A stretch of DNA of 39,889 nucleotides, from the NCBI GenBank assembly GCA_039811865.1, contig JBDHZK010000007.1:1-39889 (forward strand), given 5' to 3'. This DNA is from JBDHZK01 sp039811865 (lineage in GTDB: Bacteria; Actinomycetota; Actinomycetes; Propionibacteriales; Propionibacteriaceae). This document shows positions 24,593 through 32,287 of the stretch, piece by piece. A program made the translations under genes and the position numbers. Position 1 is the first letter of the stretch, and every line of letters begins with the position of its first letter. Under the pieces are notes generated by a model, which saw nothing but the letters and a program-made list of their open reading frames with translations, ran no database searches and had not been told where the DNA came from.

Positions 24593-25555
24593 ATGTCTGG
24601 ACCCCGACTCTTGCTAGTCGACACCGCGTCGTTGTACTTCAGGGCCTTCTTCGGGCTGCCGTCCTCGTTGAGCGCCCCGGACGGACGTCAGGTGAACGCT
24701 GTGCGGGGGCTGCTGGACTTCCTCGCCCGCTTCGTCTCCCAGTACCGGCCCACTCATCTGGCCTGCTGCTGGGACAACGACTGGAGACCCGCCTGGCGCA
24801 CCGAACTGGTGCCCAGCTACAAGGCGCATCGGGTCGATCCCGGGGGCATCAGCGACGTCGTGGGCGCCGGGGGACGAGGTGCGGTGAACCCCCAGACCGA
24901 AGTCGCGCCCGAGGAGCTTCAAGCCCAGATCCCCATGATCGTTGCCGTTCTCAGCGCACTCGGGCTACCGATCGTCGGGGCCGATGACCACGAGGCGGAC
25001 GACGTGATCGGCACGCTCGCCAGCACCTCGACGATGCCCGCCGACGTGGTCACCGGGGATCGTGACCTGTTCCAGTTGGTCGACGACGCCCGCGCTGTGC
25101 GCGTCTTGTACGTCGGGCGCGGGATCAGCCGGCACGAGGTGATCACCGACGCCGTGCTGCGCGACAAGTACGGCATTGACGGCGCCGGCTACGCCGATTT
25201 CGCCACGCTTCGGGGCGACCCCTCCGACGGCCTGCCCGGTGTTTCGGGCATCGGCGAGAAGACGGCCGCCCGGTTGATCGCCGACCATGGCGACATCGAG
25301 GGCATCTTGGCTGCGGCAAGCGCGGGACGCCTCTCCCCCGCCCTGGCCGCCAAGCTCGCCGCCGGGATCGACTATTTGGGCGCCGCGCTGCCGGTGGTCG
25401 CGGTCCGCCGCGACTTGGTGTTGGGGCTCACCGACGCCGACCTCGTCCTGCCAAAGGAGCCCGCCCACCCCGTGGCGTGGGCCGACCTGGCCGCCGAACT
25501 CGGGCTCGGGGCCAGCGCCGAACGGATCGTCGCGGCGCTGGCCCTTGCGCACTAG
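24593..25555 (+). CDS. 5'-3' exonuclease (Pol I N-domain-like)
   Basis: A 320-residue PIN-like 5' nuclease resembling the N-terminal domain of DNA polymerase I without the polymerase. Metal-binding acids appear in LLLVDTASLYFRAFF, CCWDND, DDHEADDVIGTLA and VTGDRDLFQLVDD, and the helix-hairpin-helix in LRGDPSDGLPGVSGIGEKTAARL. LVPSYKAHR is the conserved helical arch segment. It would remove RNA primers or flaps. Stand-alone copies are common in actinobacteria. It ends four bases from the convergent amylosucrase gene. Confidence 0.9.
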   Translation: MSGPRLLLVDTASLYFRAFFGLPSSLSAPDGRQVNAVRGLLDFLARFVSQYRPTHLACCWDNDWRPAWRTELVPSYKAHRVDPGGISDVVGAGGRGAVNPQTEVAPEELQAQIPMIVAVLSALGLPIVGADDHEADDVIGTLASTSTMPADVVTGDRDLFQLVDDARAVRVLYVGRGISRHEVITDAVLRDKYGIDGAGYADFATLRGDPSDGLPGVSGIGEKTAARLIADHGDIEGILAAASAGRLSPALAAKLAAGIDYLGAALPVVAVRRDLVLGLTDADLVLPKEPAHPVAWADLAAELGLGASAERIVAALALAH

Positions 25556-25559
25556 CCGA

Positions 25560-27479
25560 TCAGGGCAGGGGCTCGGTCTTCTCCACCAGCCAAAGGGCCT
25601 GATACGGCTCGATGATCAGGTGATGCGGCTCCAGGGAGTACTCGTAGCCGCTGATCTTCTCATCGGCGACGGCGCCGACGTGGCTGCGCAGCAGATGGGT
25701 CGGCAGATAGACCTGGTTCTCGCTGACGTTGTAGACCTGCACCATCGCCCCGGTCGGGTGATCCCGGCGGATCAGCAGCAGACGCTCGTCCTCATAGGGC
25801 ATGACGGCCGCCTCGACGCTGGCGTGCAGTTGCTCGCTGTGGGCCCGCACCCAGATCAGGTGCCGTAGTCCGGCGTTGATTCGGCCGGCCGGGGACGACG
25901 ACTCGCGGGCGACCTGCTCGACCAGACCCCAGTCCATCTTGGGACGATGGACCCAGCGGTTGTCGGCGGTGTGGTCCGGGTCGTCGGCGAAGGTGTAGTC
26001 GTTCAACAGGCCGAGTTCGTCGCCCATGTACAGCAGCGGGATCCCGCCGAAGCCGAGAATGACGGCGTACATCAACAACACCCGACGCACGGCGTGGTCG
26101 ATCCGGCCCTGGTCACCCGACTGGATGGCCGATTCCAGCCCGGCGAGGCTCGCACAGGTGCCGGAGATGCGCCGGTCTTGGGTTACCGGGTTGTACTGGA
26201 ACACCATCCCTTTGGCGAACGAGCCGTGGTAGTCGCCGGAATAGAAGTCGCTCAGGAACTTGCGATGCCCCCAGCCGTCGATCCCCGCGCGCGCCGCGTC
26301 CTCGTCGCTGACCGCCCAGCCGATGTCGTCGTGGCAGCGGACGTAGGTGGCCCAGACGGCGTTCGTCGGCTTCGGCGGGAACTGCGCCAACGCGACCTCG
26401 AGGAGCCGCTTGTCGCGGCTGGCCAGCGCGCTCCACAGCTGCACCATCAAGGTGTTGTGGTATGCCGTATCCGACACCTTGCCGTGGTGGATGCCAACGC
26501 CCAAGTAGGCGATCAGGTCGTGCGGCGCCACGATGGCCTCAGCCTTGAACGCCACCGCCGGCGCGACGATCCGGGCCGCGGCCCGCAGGGCGCGGGTGAG
26601 GTGATGCACCTCTGGCTGGTTCTGACAGTTGGTGCCCAATCTCTTCCAGATGAACGCGATGGCATCCAACCGGACGACCTCGACGCCCTGGTTGGCCAGG
26701 TACAAGATGATGTCGAGGAACTCGCAGAAGACGTCCGGGTTACCCCAGTTGACGTCCCACTGGTAGGAGTTGAAGGTCGTCCACACCCAGGCATTGGCCG
26801 CATCGCTCCAGGTGAAGTTGCCCGGTGCGAAGTCGGGGAACACCTCGGGCAGCGTCTGCTCGTAGGCGTCGGGCTCGGTGCGGTCGGGATACATGTAGAA
26901 GTAGTCGCGATACTTCTGATCACCCGCGCACGCCTTGACCGCCCACTCATGCTCGAGGGCGACATGGTTCAACACGAGGTCCATCACCAGGCTCATGCCG
27001 CGCTGTCGCAGCTTGGTCGCCAGCGACTCCAAGTCGGCCATCGAGCCGAGGTCGGGACGCACCGCCCGGTAATCCTGGACGGCGTACCCACCGTCGTTCT
27101 CCCCGTCGCGGGGCTTCAGCAGCGGCATCAGGTGCAAATACTTGATTCCCAAGCCCTGCAGGTAGTCGATGTGATCGGCGACACCGTTCAGGGTCCCCGC
27201 GAAGCGATCGGCGTAGGTGACGTAGCCCATCATCTCGGGGCGCTGCAGCCAGTCGGGATTTACCAGTCTGGCCTCGTCCAAGCGGCGCAACTCCGGCGAG
27301 CGCTCGGCCAGCGCCTTCGCCATCAGGTCCTCCACTCGGGCCATCGTTTCGGCTCCGCGGGCTCCGTACACGGCTCGCAGACTCTGCGCCAACTCGGGTC
27401 CGTAGCGTTCCAGCCTCATCGAGAACGTCGCCGCGAGTCCCTCGCCCGTAAACCGTTGCGCCCAAGCCATATCTGCCAT
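25560..27479 (-). CDS. Amylosucrase (GH13), or related sucrose hydrolase
   Basis: A 639-residue GH13 enzyme, close to the 636 residues of Neisseria polysaccharea amylosucrase. Catalytic residues are Asp272 (VRLDAIAFIWK), Glu314 (FKAEAIVAP) and Asp384 (RCHDDIGW); the first two have the same 42-residue spacing as in the Neisseria enzyme. The N-terminal helical domain, the B domain NFTWSDAANAWVWTTFNS and the B' region NDYTFADDPDHTADNRWVHRP also match. It would use sucrose to build an alpha-1,4-glucan and release fructose, in the cytosol as no signal peptide is seen. Sucrose-only hydrolases of the same group cannot be excluded. TAGAGT at 27487-27492 lies seven bases before the ATG, implying a leaderless message. 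Confidence 0.88.
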   Translation of the reverse strand: MADMAWAQRFTGEGLAATFSMRLERYGPELAQSLRAVYGARGAETMARVEDLMAKALAERSPELRRLDEARLVNPDWLQRPEMMGYVTYADRFAGTLNGVADHIDYLQGLGIKYLHLMPLLKPRDGENDGGYAVQDYRAVRPDLGSMADLESLATKLRQRGMSLVMDLVLNHVALEHEWAVKACAGDQKYRDYFYMYPDRTEPDAYEQTLPEVFPDFAPGNFTWSDAANAWVWTTFNSYQWDVNWGNPDVFCEFLDIILYLANQGVEVVRLDAIAFIWKRLGTNCQNQPEVHHLTRALRAAARIVAPAVAFKAEAIVAPHDLIAYLGVGIHHGKVSDTAYHNTLMVQLWSALASRDKRLLEVALAQFPPKPTNAVWATYVRCHDDIGWAVSDEDAARAGIDGWGHRKFLSDFYSGDYHGSFAKGMVFQYNPVTQDRRISGTCASLAGLESAIQSGDQGRIDHAVRRVLLMYAVILGFGGIPLLYMGDELGLLNDYTFADDPDHTADNRWVHRPKMDWGLVEQVARESSSPAGRINAGLRHLIWVRAHSEQLHASVEAAVMPYEDERLLLIRRDHPTGAMVQVYNVSENQVYLPTHLLRSHVGAVADEKISGYEYSLEPHHLIIEPYQALWLVEKTEPLP

Positions 27480-27654
27480 GGGCGTGACTCTAGGACGCGG
27501 CGTCCACCGACGGCGGCCAAACCCGAAACGACACCTGAACCTGGTGGTCAGGATTCGTACGGCCTTTGGCCGCGTTCGCCGACGCGCCCAACGTCCCCCA
27601 ACAGCGGCAACCGAAATGCCGCGACAGCACCAGGACACCTGGCTACCCTGGTCG
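27480..27654. other. Intergenic region upstream of amylosucrase with divergent promoters
   Basis: Besides the amylosucrase -10 on the minus strand (27487-27492), the plus strand has GCGACA at 27621-27626 and TACCCT at 27644-27649 with a 17-base spacer, a plausible promoter for the structured RNA that follows. No protein gene is convincing here. Confidence 0.4.
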
Positions 27655-27804
27655 CAGTCGCAGTCACAGTTGCGAGAACGTTAGGACCGTGCGATGGCAT
27701 TACCGAGCCCAGTTCGGCCCGATCGGATAGCCAAGATCGGGCCCGGTAGCGTCCCCGCGCTGCCAAGGCGTCGGCGACCGTCCCCTGACCGGGACGGTTT
27801 TTTT
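27655..27804 (+). ncRNA. Candidate structured small RNA or attenuator leader
   Basis: Three consecutive hairpins end in an intrinsic terminator. Hairpin 1: GGCCCGATC (27716-27724) with GATCGGGCC (27735-27743), perfect 9 bp. Hairpin 2: GGTAGCG (27745-27751) with CGCTGCC (27758-27764), loop TCCCCG. Hairpin 3: ACCGTCCC (27777-27784) with GGGACGGT (27791-27798), followed by seven T. The motif CGTCCCC occurs in both hairpins 2 and 3. The 5' end is estimated from the promoter at 27621-27649. C-rich hairpins before a terminator recall actinobacterial 6C RNA, but the loops have fewer cytosines than that name implies, so I do not assign it. The HNH gene begins only 38 bases after the T-run, so it may instead be a regulated leader. 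Confidence 0.5.
27777..27804 (+). terminator. Canonical intrinsic terminator before the HNH gene
   Basis: A perfect 8-bp stem ACCGTCCC/GGGACGGT with a six-base loop (CTGACC) runs straight into seven T residues at 27798-27804. This is the best intrinsic terminator in the window. Confidence 0.85.
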
Positions 27805-27842
27805 GTGCCCTGGTCGGGCAACGGGCGGTAGAAGGAGGGGCA

Positions 27843-28286
27843 ATGGCGGGCGTGCTGGTACTCAACACCGACGACACCGTGTTGCACACCGTCTCCGTGC
27901 AACACGCGGTCGGCATGCTCGTGCGGGAGGTGGCGGTTGTCGAGGCCGCTCGTGTCGGGGTGAACCTCGGGCAGTACCCGTGGCCCGAGGTGCTGCGGCT
28001 GGTCCGCTACGTACGAACCTCGTTTATGTATGCCCGGGGCGTCGGCTGGACCAAGCGGGGAGTGCTGCGCCGAGACCGGCACACCTGCGCCTACTGCGGG
28101 TCGAGGGCGACCACGGTGGATCACGTCATGCCGCAGTCGCGCGGCGGCAAGGACGCTTGGACCAACACCGTGGCCGCCTGCGCACCCTGCAATTCCAAGA
28201 AGGCGAATCGGACCCCCGCCGAGGCTGGGATGCCGTTGCGCACCAAGGCCTACGAGCCGACCCGGGCGTCCTTGCTGGTCGCCTGA
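27843..28286 (+). CDS. HNH endonuclease family protein
   Basis: A 147-residue protein. The C-terminal half is a compact HNH nuclease with a structural zinc site: Cys82/Cys85 (CAYC), Cys113/Cys116 (CAPCN), the catalytic His94 in TVDHVMPQSRGG and Asn108 in WTNTV. The N-terminal 70 residues (VLVLNTDDTVLHTVSVQHAV) are shared by a widespread actinobacterial HNH group found outside mobile elements, whose role is unknown. AGGAGGGG lies just before the ATG at 27843. No separate promoter fits between the upstream terminator and the start, so expression may depend on readthrough. Confidence 0.88.
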   Translation: MAGVLVLNTDDTVLHTVSVQHAVGMLVREVAVVEAARVGVNLGQYPWPEVLRLVRYVRTSFMYARGVGWTKRGVLRRDRHTCAYCGSRATTVDHVMPQSRGGKDAWTNTVAACAPCNSKKANRTPAEAGMPLRTKAYEPTRASLLVA

Positions 28287-28297
28287 GGCGGCCGGAC

Positions 28298-28897
28298 TCA
28301 GGCGAGAGTCGTGGGCCGCAGGACGTAGACGGCGTTGCCCGCGAGCAGGTTGGCCAGCCGATCGTCGCGCAGGCGTCGCCCGCCGGGAGAAAGCGGAATG
28401 CGCTGCTCGACCCGCAGGCCCAGCGACGCGAACAGCGCCTCCAGGTCGACCAGCGTGGTGTGCCGGATGTTCGGCGTGTCGTGCCAGGCGTACGGCAGCT
28501 CGATCGACATCGGCATGCGGCCCCGCAACAGCCGCAGCCGATGCCGAAGCAAGCCGAAGTTGGGAACCGAAACGATGCACCGATCGGCGATCCGGCCCAT
28601 CTCTCCCAGCACCATCGCCGGCTTGTGAATCGTTTGCAGCGTCCGGGACAGCACCACGACGTCGTAGGACGCGGTGGCGAACGAGTCCAGCCCGTGGTCG
28701 ACGTCCAGTTCGAGCACGTTGACCCCGGCCGCCATCGCCGCCAAGACTGCGTCCGGGGCGATCTCGATCCCGGTCCCCCGGCACCCGCGCGTGACCGCGA
28801 GGTGGGCGAGCAGTTCGCCCGAGCCGCAGCCAAGGTCGAGGACGCGTGATCGGTCCGGCACGAGGCTGGCCACCAAAGCCAGGTCGGGGCGTAGCAT
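28298..28897 (-). CDS. metW: Methionine biosynthesis protein MetW
   Basis: A 199-residue class I methyltransferase-fold protein of the MetW family. The SAM-binding-type motif VLDLGCGSGELLAHL is near residue 20, followed by GTGIEI, DVDHGL and the MetW-specific SYDVVVLSRTLQTIHKP and VSVPNFG segments. MetW is found with MetX and supports homoserine acylation in several bacteria, by a mechanism that is not settled. Its ATG overlaps the metX stop by one base (TGATG), so the two are coupled. It is convergent with the HNH gene. Confidence 0.92.
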   Translation of the reverse strand: MLRPDLALVASLVPDRSRVLDLGCGSGELLAHLAVTRGCRGTGIEIAPDAVLAAMAAGVNVLELDVDHGLDSFATASYDVVVLSRTLQTIHKPAMVLGEMGRIADRCIVSVPNFGLLRHRLRLLRGRMPMSIELPYAWHDTPNIRHTTLVDLEALFASLGLRVEQRIPLSPGGRRLRDDRLANLLAGNAVYVLRPTTLA

Positions 28898-30039
28898 CAG
28901 ATCCCCTCTCGCAAGGCGCGCTCCATGAACACCCGCAGGGTCTTGTGGTACTCGGGAAGGTCGAGCAGGAACGAGTCGTGACCCCAGGTCGAGGAGATCT
29001 CTCGGAAGCTGACTTGCAGTTCGGCGCGCTCCAGATGCGTCACGATGCGCCGGGAGTGGGCCGTCGAGAAGCGCCAGTCGGTGCCGAACGACAACACCAG
29101 GTAGCGCAGTCGACTCGCGGCGGACGCGAGCCGGGTGGCGTCCTCGTCGGCGAACGGGTCGAAGTAGTCCATCACCCGGGTCAGATACAGGTAGGACAGG
29201 GCATCGAAGCGTTCGAGGAACGCCGAACCCTGATGGTCCAGGTAGCTCTCGATGGCGAAGTCGATGCCGAACCCCGGGGTGCCGTTCTCCCGGTGCGGGG
29301 CTCGGCCGAACTTCTCGGTGAGCGCCTCTTCGGAGAGATAGGTGATGTGGGCCATCATCCGGGCCACGGCCAGGCCGGTCGTGGGGGCGACACCCTCGGC
29401 GGCGTATTGGCCGTCGCGGAAGCCAGGGTCTCGCATGATCGCCTGGCGGGCCACGGCGGAGAAGGCGATGTTCATCGCGGTCAGCCGCGATGACGCAGCG
29501 ATGATCAGCGCATTGGCCAGTTCCTCGGGGTAGCGCAGCGACCACTCCAGCACCTGCATGCCGCCCAGCGAGCCCCCGACTGCGGCCAGCAGGCGCGGGA
29601 TCCCGAGATGGGCGAGCAGCGCGCGATGGACGTCCACGAAGTCACGCATGAGCAGCAGCGGGAACCCCAGCCCGTAGGCACGGCCAGTGGCGGGGTTGAT
29701 CGACAGCGGGCCCGTCGTCCCTTGGCAGCCACCCAGCAGGTTCGCGCAGATGACGAAGTACTTGTCGGTGTCCAGGACGCGGCCGGGGCCGATCAGGTTG
29801 TCCCACCACCCGGGTCGCTTGGCACCGGGGTGCCAACCGGCGGCGTGCGCGTCCCCAGTGAGGGCGTGGCAGATCATCACCGCGTTGTCCTTGGCCGCCG
29901 ACAGCGTTCCGTAGGTCTCGTAGGCGACATCGACCTCGTCAAGGCGCCCGCCCAAGGCGAGCCGCAGTGGTCGATCGGGCTCGAACAGGCGGACGACGTG
30001 CGTGGTCGTCAGCCCGACCGAACCGGGGTCGGGTCGCAT
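28897..30039 (-). CDS. metX: Homoserine O-acyltransferase MetX
   Basis: A 380-residue alpha/beta hydrolase that activates homoserine with an acyl-CoA. The nucleophile is Ser157 in GGSLGGMQ; the Asp is in LSFGTDWRF and the His in STWGHDSFLL. NLLGGCQGTTGP and RDFVDVHRALL are MetX signatures. The family includes acetyl- and succinyl-transferring forms that are hard to separate by eye; coupling with metW is often seen with the succinyl form, while the neighbouring sulfhydrylase is usually named for the acetyl ester. GGGGAG precedes the ATG at 30039. Eleven bases separate it from the metY stop. Confidence 0.93.
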   Translation of the reverse strand: MRPDPGSVGLTTTHVVRLFEPDRPLRLALGGRLDEVDVAYETYGTLSAAKDNAVMICHALTGDAHAAGWHPGAKRPGWWDNLIGPGRVLDTDKYFVICANLLGGCQGTTGPLSINPATGRAYGLGFPLLLMRDFVDVHRALLAHLGIPRLLAAVGGSLGGMQVLEWSLRYPEELANALIIAASSRLTAMNIAFSAVARQAIMRDPGFRDGQYAAEGVAPTTGLAVARMMAHITYLSEEALTEKFGRAPHRENGTPGFGIDFAIESYLDHQGSAFLERFDALSYLYLTRVMDYFDPFADEDATRLASAASRLRYLVLSFGTDWRFSTAHSRRIVTHLERAELQVSFREISSTWGHDSFLLDLPEYHKTLRVFMERALREGI

Positions 30040-30050
30040 GCGGTCTCCCC

Positions 30051-31334
30051 TCAGTCGGCGCCCAGCGCGGTGTCGAGGTCGGCGATGAGGTCGTCCACGT
30101 TCTCGATTCCCACGCTCAACCGGACCATCTCGGGCGCCACGCCGGCCACCTTGAGCTCGGCGTCGGTGAGCTGGCTGTGCGTCGTGGAGGCGTTGTGGAT
30201 CACGAGCGACTTGGCATCCCCGATGTTCGCAAGGTGGCTGAACAGCTTCAGCGACTCGACGAACTTCGACCCACCCTCGCGGCCGGACTTCAGGCCGAAG
30301 GAAACCAGACCGCCGTACCCGCGTCCAGTGAACAGGCGATCGGCGATCGCCTTGTTCGGATCACCTTCCAGCCCCGGGTAGTTGACCCAGGAGACGGCCG
30401 GATGCCCGGCGAGATGCTGCGCCAGCGCCAGTGCGTTCGAACTGTGCCGCTCCATCCGCAGGTGCAGCGTCTCGAGCCCTTGCAGCAAGAGGAACGAGTT
30501 CAGCGGGGCGATCGCCGCGCCGGTGTTGCGCAGGAGCACCGTCCGCGCCCTGATGATGTAGGCCAGGTTTCCGACCGCGTCGCTCCAGACCACGTCGTGG
30601 TAGGCCGGGTCCGGCCCGGTGAGCCCGGGGAAACGCTCGGCGTGAACCGGCCAGTCGAAGTTGCCGGAATCGACGATGACCCCGCCCAGAGTTGTCCCGT
30701 GCCCTCCGATGTACTTGGTTGCCGAATGCACCGAGACGTCCGCGCCGTGATCGAAGACCCGGCAAAGGTAGGGCGTGGGGACGGTGTTGTCGACGATGAA
30801 CGGCAGCCCGTGAGCGTGCGCGGCTTCGGCCCAGGCGTCCAGATCCGGGACGTTCAGGGCGGGGTTGCCGATCGATTCACCGAAGACGAGCTTGGTCTTG
30901 TCGTCGACGAACCGACCCAGGTCTTCCGGCCGGCCGGGATCGACGAACCGCACGGTGATGCCGTACTGCGGGAGCGTGTGGGCGAACAGAGCGAACGTGC
31001 CGCCGTAAAGAGTGGACAAGGCGACGATGTTGTCCCCGGCATAGGTGAGGTTCAGCACCGCATAGGTGATGGCGGACGCACCGGACGCCGTCGCCAGCGC
31101 CCCGACTCCGCCCTCCAGTGCGTTCACTCGGGTCTCGAACACCGACTGAGTCGGGTTCATGATCCGCGTATAGATGTTGCCGGGGACCTTCAGGGCGAAC
31201 AGATCCGCTGCGTGTTGGGTGTCGTCGAACACGTACGACGTCGTCTGGTAGATGGGGACGGCCCGCGAGTTGGTCGCCGGGTCCGCGCTCTCCTGGCCCG
31301 CCTGCACGGCCAGGGTTTCGGGGCGGTAGGTCAT
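30051..31334 (-). CDS. metY: O-acetylhomoserine (or O-succinylhomoserine) sulfhydrylase
   Basis: A 427-residue PLP enzyme of the Cys/Met metabolism family that makes homocysteine directly from an acylated homoserine and sulfide. The PLP lysine is Lys207 in HSATKYIGGHG. Other family segments are YTRIMNPTQSVFETRVNALEGG, ASGASAITYAVLNL, FGESIGNPALNVPDL and FIVDNTVPTPYL. The length and the long active-site insertion are those of sulfhydrylases rather than gamma-synthases. AGGAGC precedes the ATG at 31334. It leads the metY-metX-metW operon. I found no SAM riboswitch signature upstream. Confidence 0.93.
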   Translation of the reverse strand: MTYRPETLAVQAGQESADPATNSRAVPIYQTTSYVFDDTQHAADLFALKVPGNIYTRIMNPTQSVFETRVNALEGGVGALATASGASAITYAVLNLTYAGDNIVALSTLYGGTFALFAHTLPQYGITVRFVDPGRPEDLGRFVDDKTKLVFGESIGNPALNVPDLDAWAEAAHAHGLPFIVDNTVPTPYLCRVFDHGADVSVHSATKYIGGHGTTLGGVIVDSGNFDWPVHAERFPGLTGPDPAYHDVVWSDAVGNLAYIIRARTVLLRNTGAAIAPLNSFLLLQGLETLHLRMERHSSNALALAQHLAGHPAVSWVNYPGLEGDPNKAIADRLFTGRGYGGLVSFGLKSGREGGSKFVESLKLFSHLANIGDAKSLVIHNASTTHSQLTDAELKVAGVAPEMVRLSVGIENVDDLIADLDTALGAD

Positions 31335-31545
31335 CGGTGAGCTCCTGTCGAATCTGTCGGAACAGGCTAGTGCCCGAGCGCGTCCTCCCCAGGTCGTCCC
31401 GCCGCCGCAGACACAGACGAGCCGTCCCTCCCGCGAAAGGCTCGGGCCCTCGGGGATGCCGGTCTCAGAACTCTAGGGGCCGGCCCCATCGGTGCAGTTG
31501 GCGGCCGGATCTCGGACTTCGTTTCGCAGGGCAGGCCAAAGCCGG

Positions 31546-31573
31546 TTGGAGGAACTGTCGGGTGTGCTAACTT
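31546..31573 (+). promoter_or_regulatory. Probable promoter of the first TetR gene
   Basis: TTGGAG (31546-31551), a 16-base spacer and TAACTT (31568-31573) lie 33 bases before the TetR ATG. The rest of the 272-base gap to metY shows only a GGGGCCGGCCCC palindrome at 31476-31487 and no gene. Confidence 0.45.
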
Positions 31574-31606
31574 CCGCGAAAGACCGCGTCGGAGCTTGGG
31601 GGGAAC

Positions 31607-32287
31607 ATGACCGACGACGATCCGTTCGGGAGCGAAACACCAAACCCCGAACCGGAAACGAAACGAGACGGCCGGGTGGCGCGGCGCGATGCCACCCAGG
31701 CGCGACTATTGAACGCCACGATCGAACTCCTCGCGTCAAATGGATACGAAGGTTCGTCCATCGATCAGGTCGCCGAACTGGCCGGCGTCAGCAAAGGCAG
31801 CGTCTTCTACAACTTCGGCTCCAAAGCCGAACTCTTCGGGGCATCCATTGCCCACAGCGCGAACATGATGCGCGAGCAACTTGCGCAAGTGCGTGGGCGC
31901 GCGCGCTCATGGGAAGCGATGCATCTGATCACCTTGGCCTTCGTCCAGTTGGTGAACGAGAACTCGTCAACCAGCCTCGTCGCCTCCACAGAGCTCTTCC
32001 GGCGCGGACGACCCTGGGAAGCGGAAATGGCGGGCGCGCGGCAGATCTTCGCCGAACCGTTCGCCCGCGCCTTCATGGAGATCGCCCAAGACCGGCGGGC
32101 GAGCGAGCCGGAACCGTCGGACAGTCCTGACGACGAGTATGCGAGCGCCGAGGTGATCGCCATGTACCTACTCGGCCTGATGGTCTTCGGAGTGCTGGAC
32201 CGGGTTCGATTCTCCAGCCACCGCAGGATCGAGCAGGTTCACGGCCAGATCATGACCGCGGCCCGCGGCCTGGCGACGATGCTGTGA
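31607..32287 (+). CDS. TetR family transcriptional regulator
   Basis: A 226-residue TetR protein. After a charged N-terminal extension of about 30 residues, the DNA-binding domain spans residues about 31-80: LLNATIELLASNGYEGSSID, then VAELAGVSKGSVFYNFGSKAELF, the textbook TetR recognition helix region. The C-terminal helical ligand domain is not diagnostic. TTGGGGGGAAC precedes the ATG at 31607. The last 120 bases overlap the antisense 3' end of the small membrane protein gene. No operator of its own is obvious. Confidence 0.9.
   Translation: MTDDDPFGSETPNPEPETKRDGRVARRDATQARLLNATIELLASNGYEGSSIDQVAELAGVSKGSVFYNFGSKAELFGASIAHSANMMREQLAQVRGRARSWEAMHLITLAFVQLVNENSSTSLVASTELFRRGRPWEAEMAGARQIFAEPFARAFMEIAQDRRASEPEPSDSPDDEYASAEVIAMYLLGLMVFGVLDRVRFSSHRRIEQVHGQIMTAARGLATML

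Noticed and set aside
25947..27749. A 600-codon open frame on the plus strand opposite amylosucrase
   Set aside because: It has no recognisable domain, mirrors the catalytic gene codon for codon, and such antisense frames are expected at this GC content.
27716..27804. Identification as 6C RNA
   Set aside because: Two C-rich hairpins and a terminator are suggestive, but the loops have only about four consecutive cytosines; left as an unassigned candidate.
31335..31606. SAM riboswitch upstream of metY
   Set aside because: I looked for the conserved SAM-I, SAM-II and SAM-IV cores on the minus strand and saw none.
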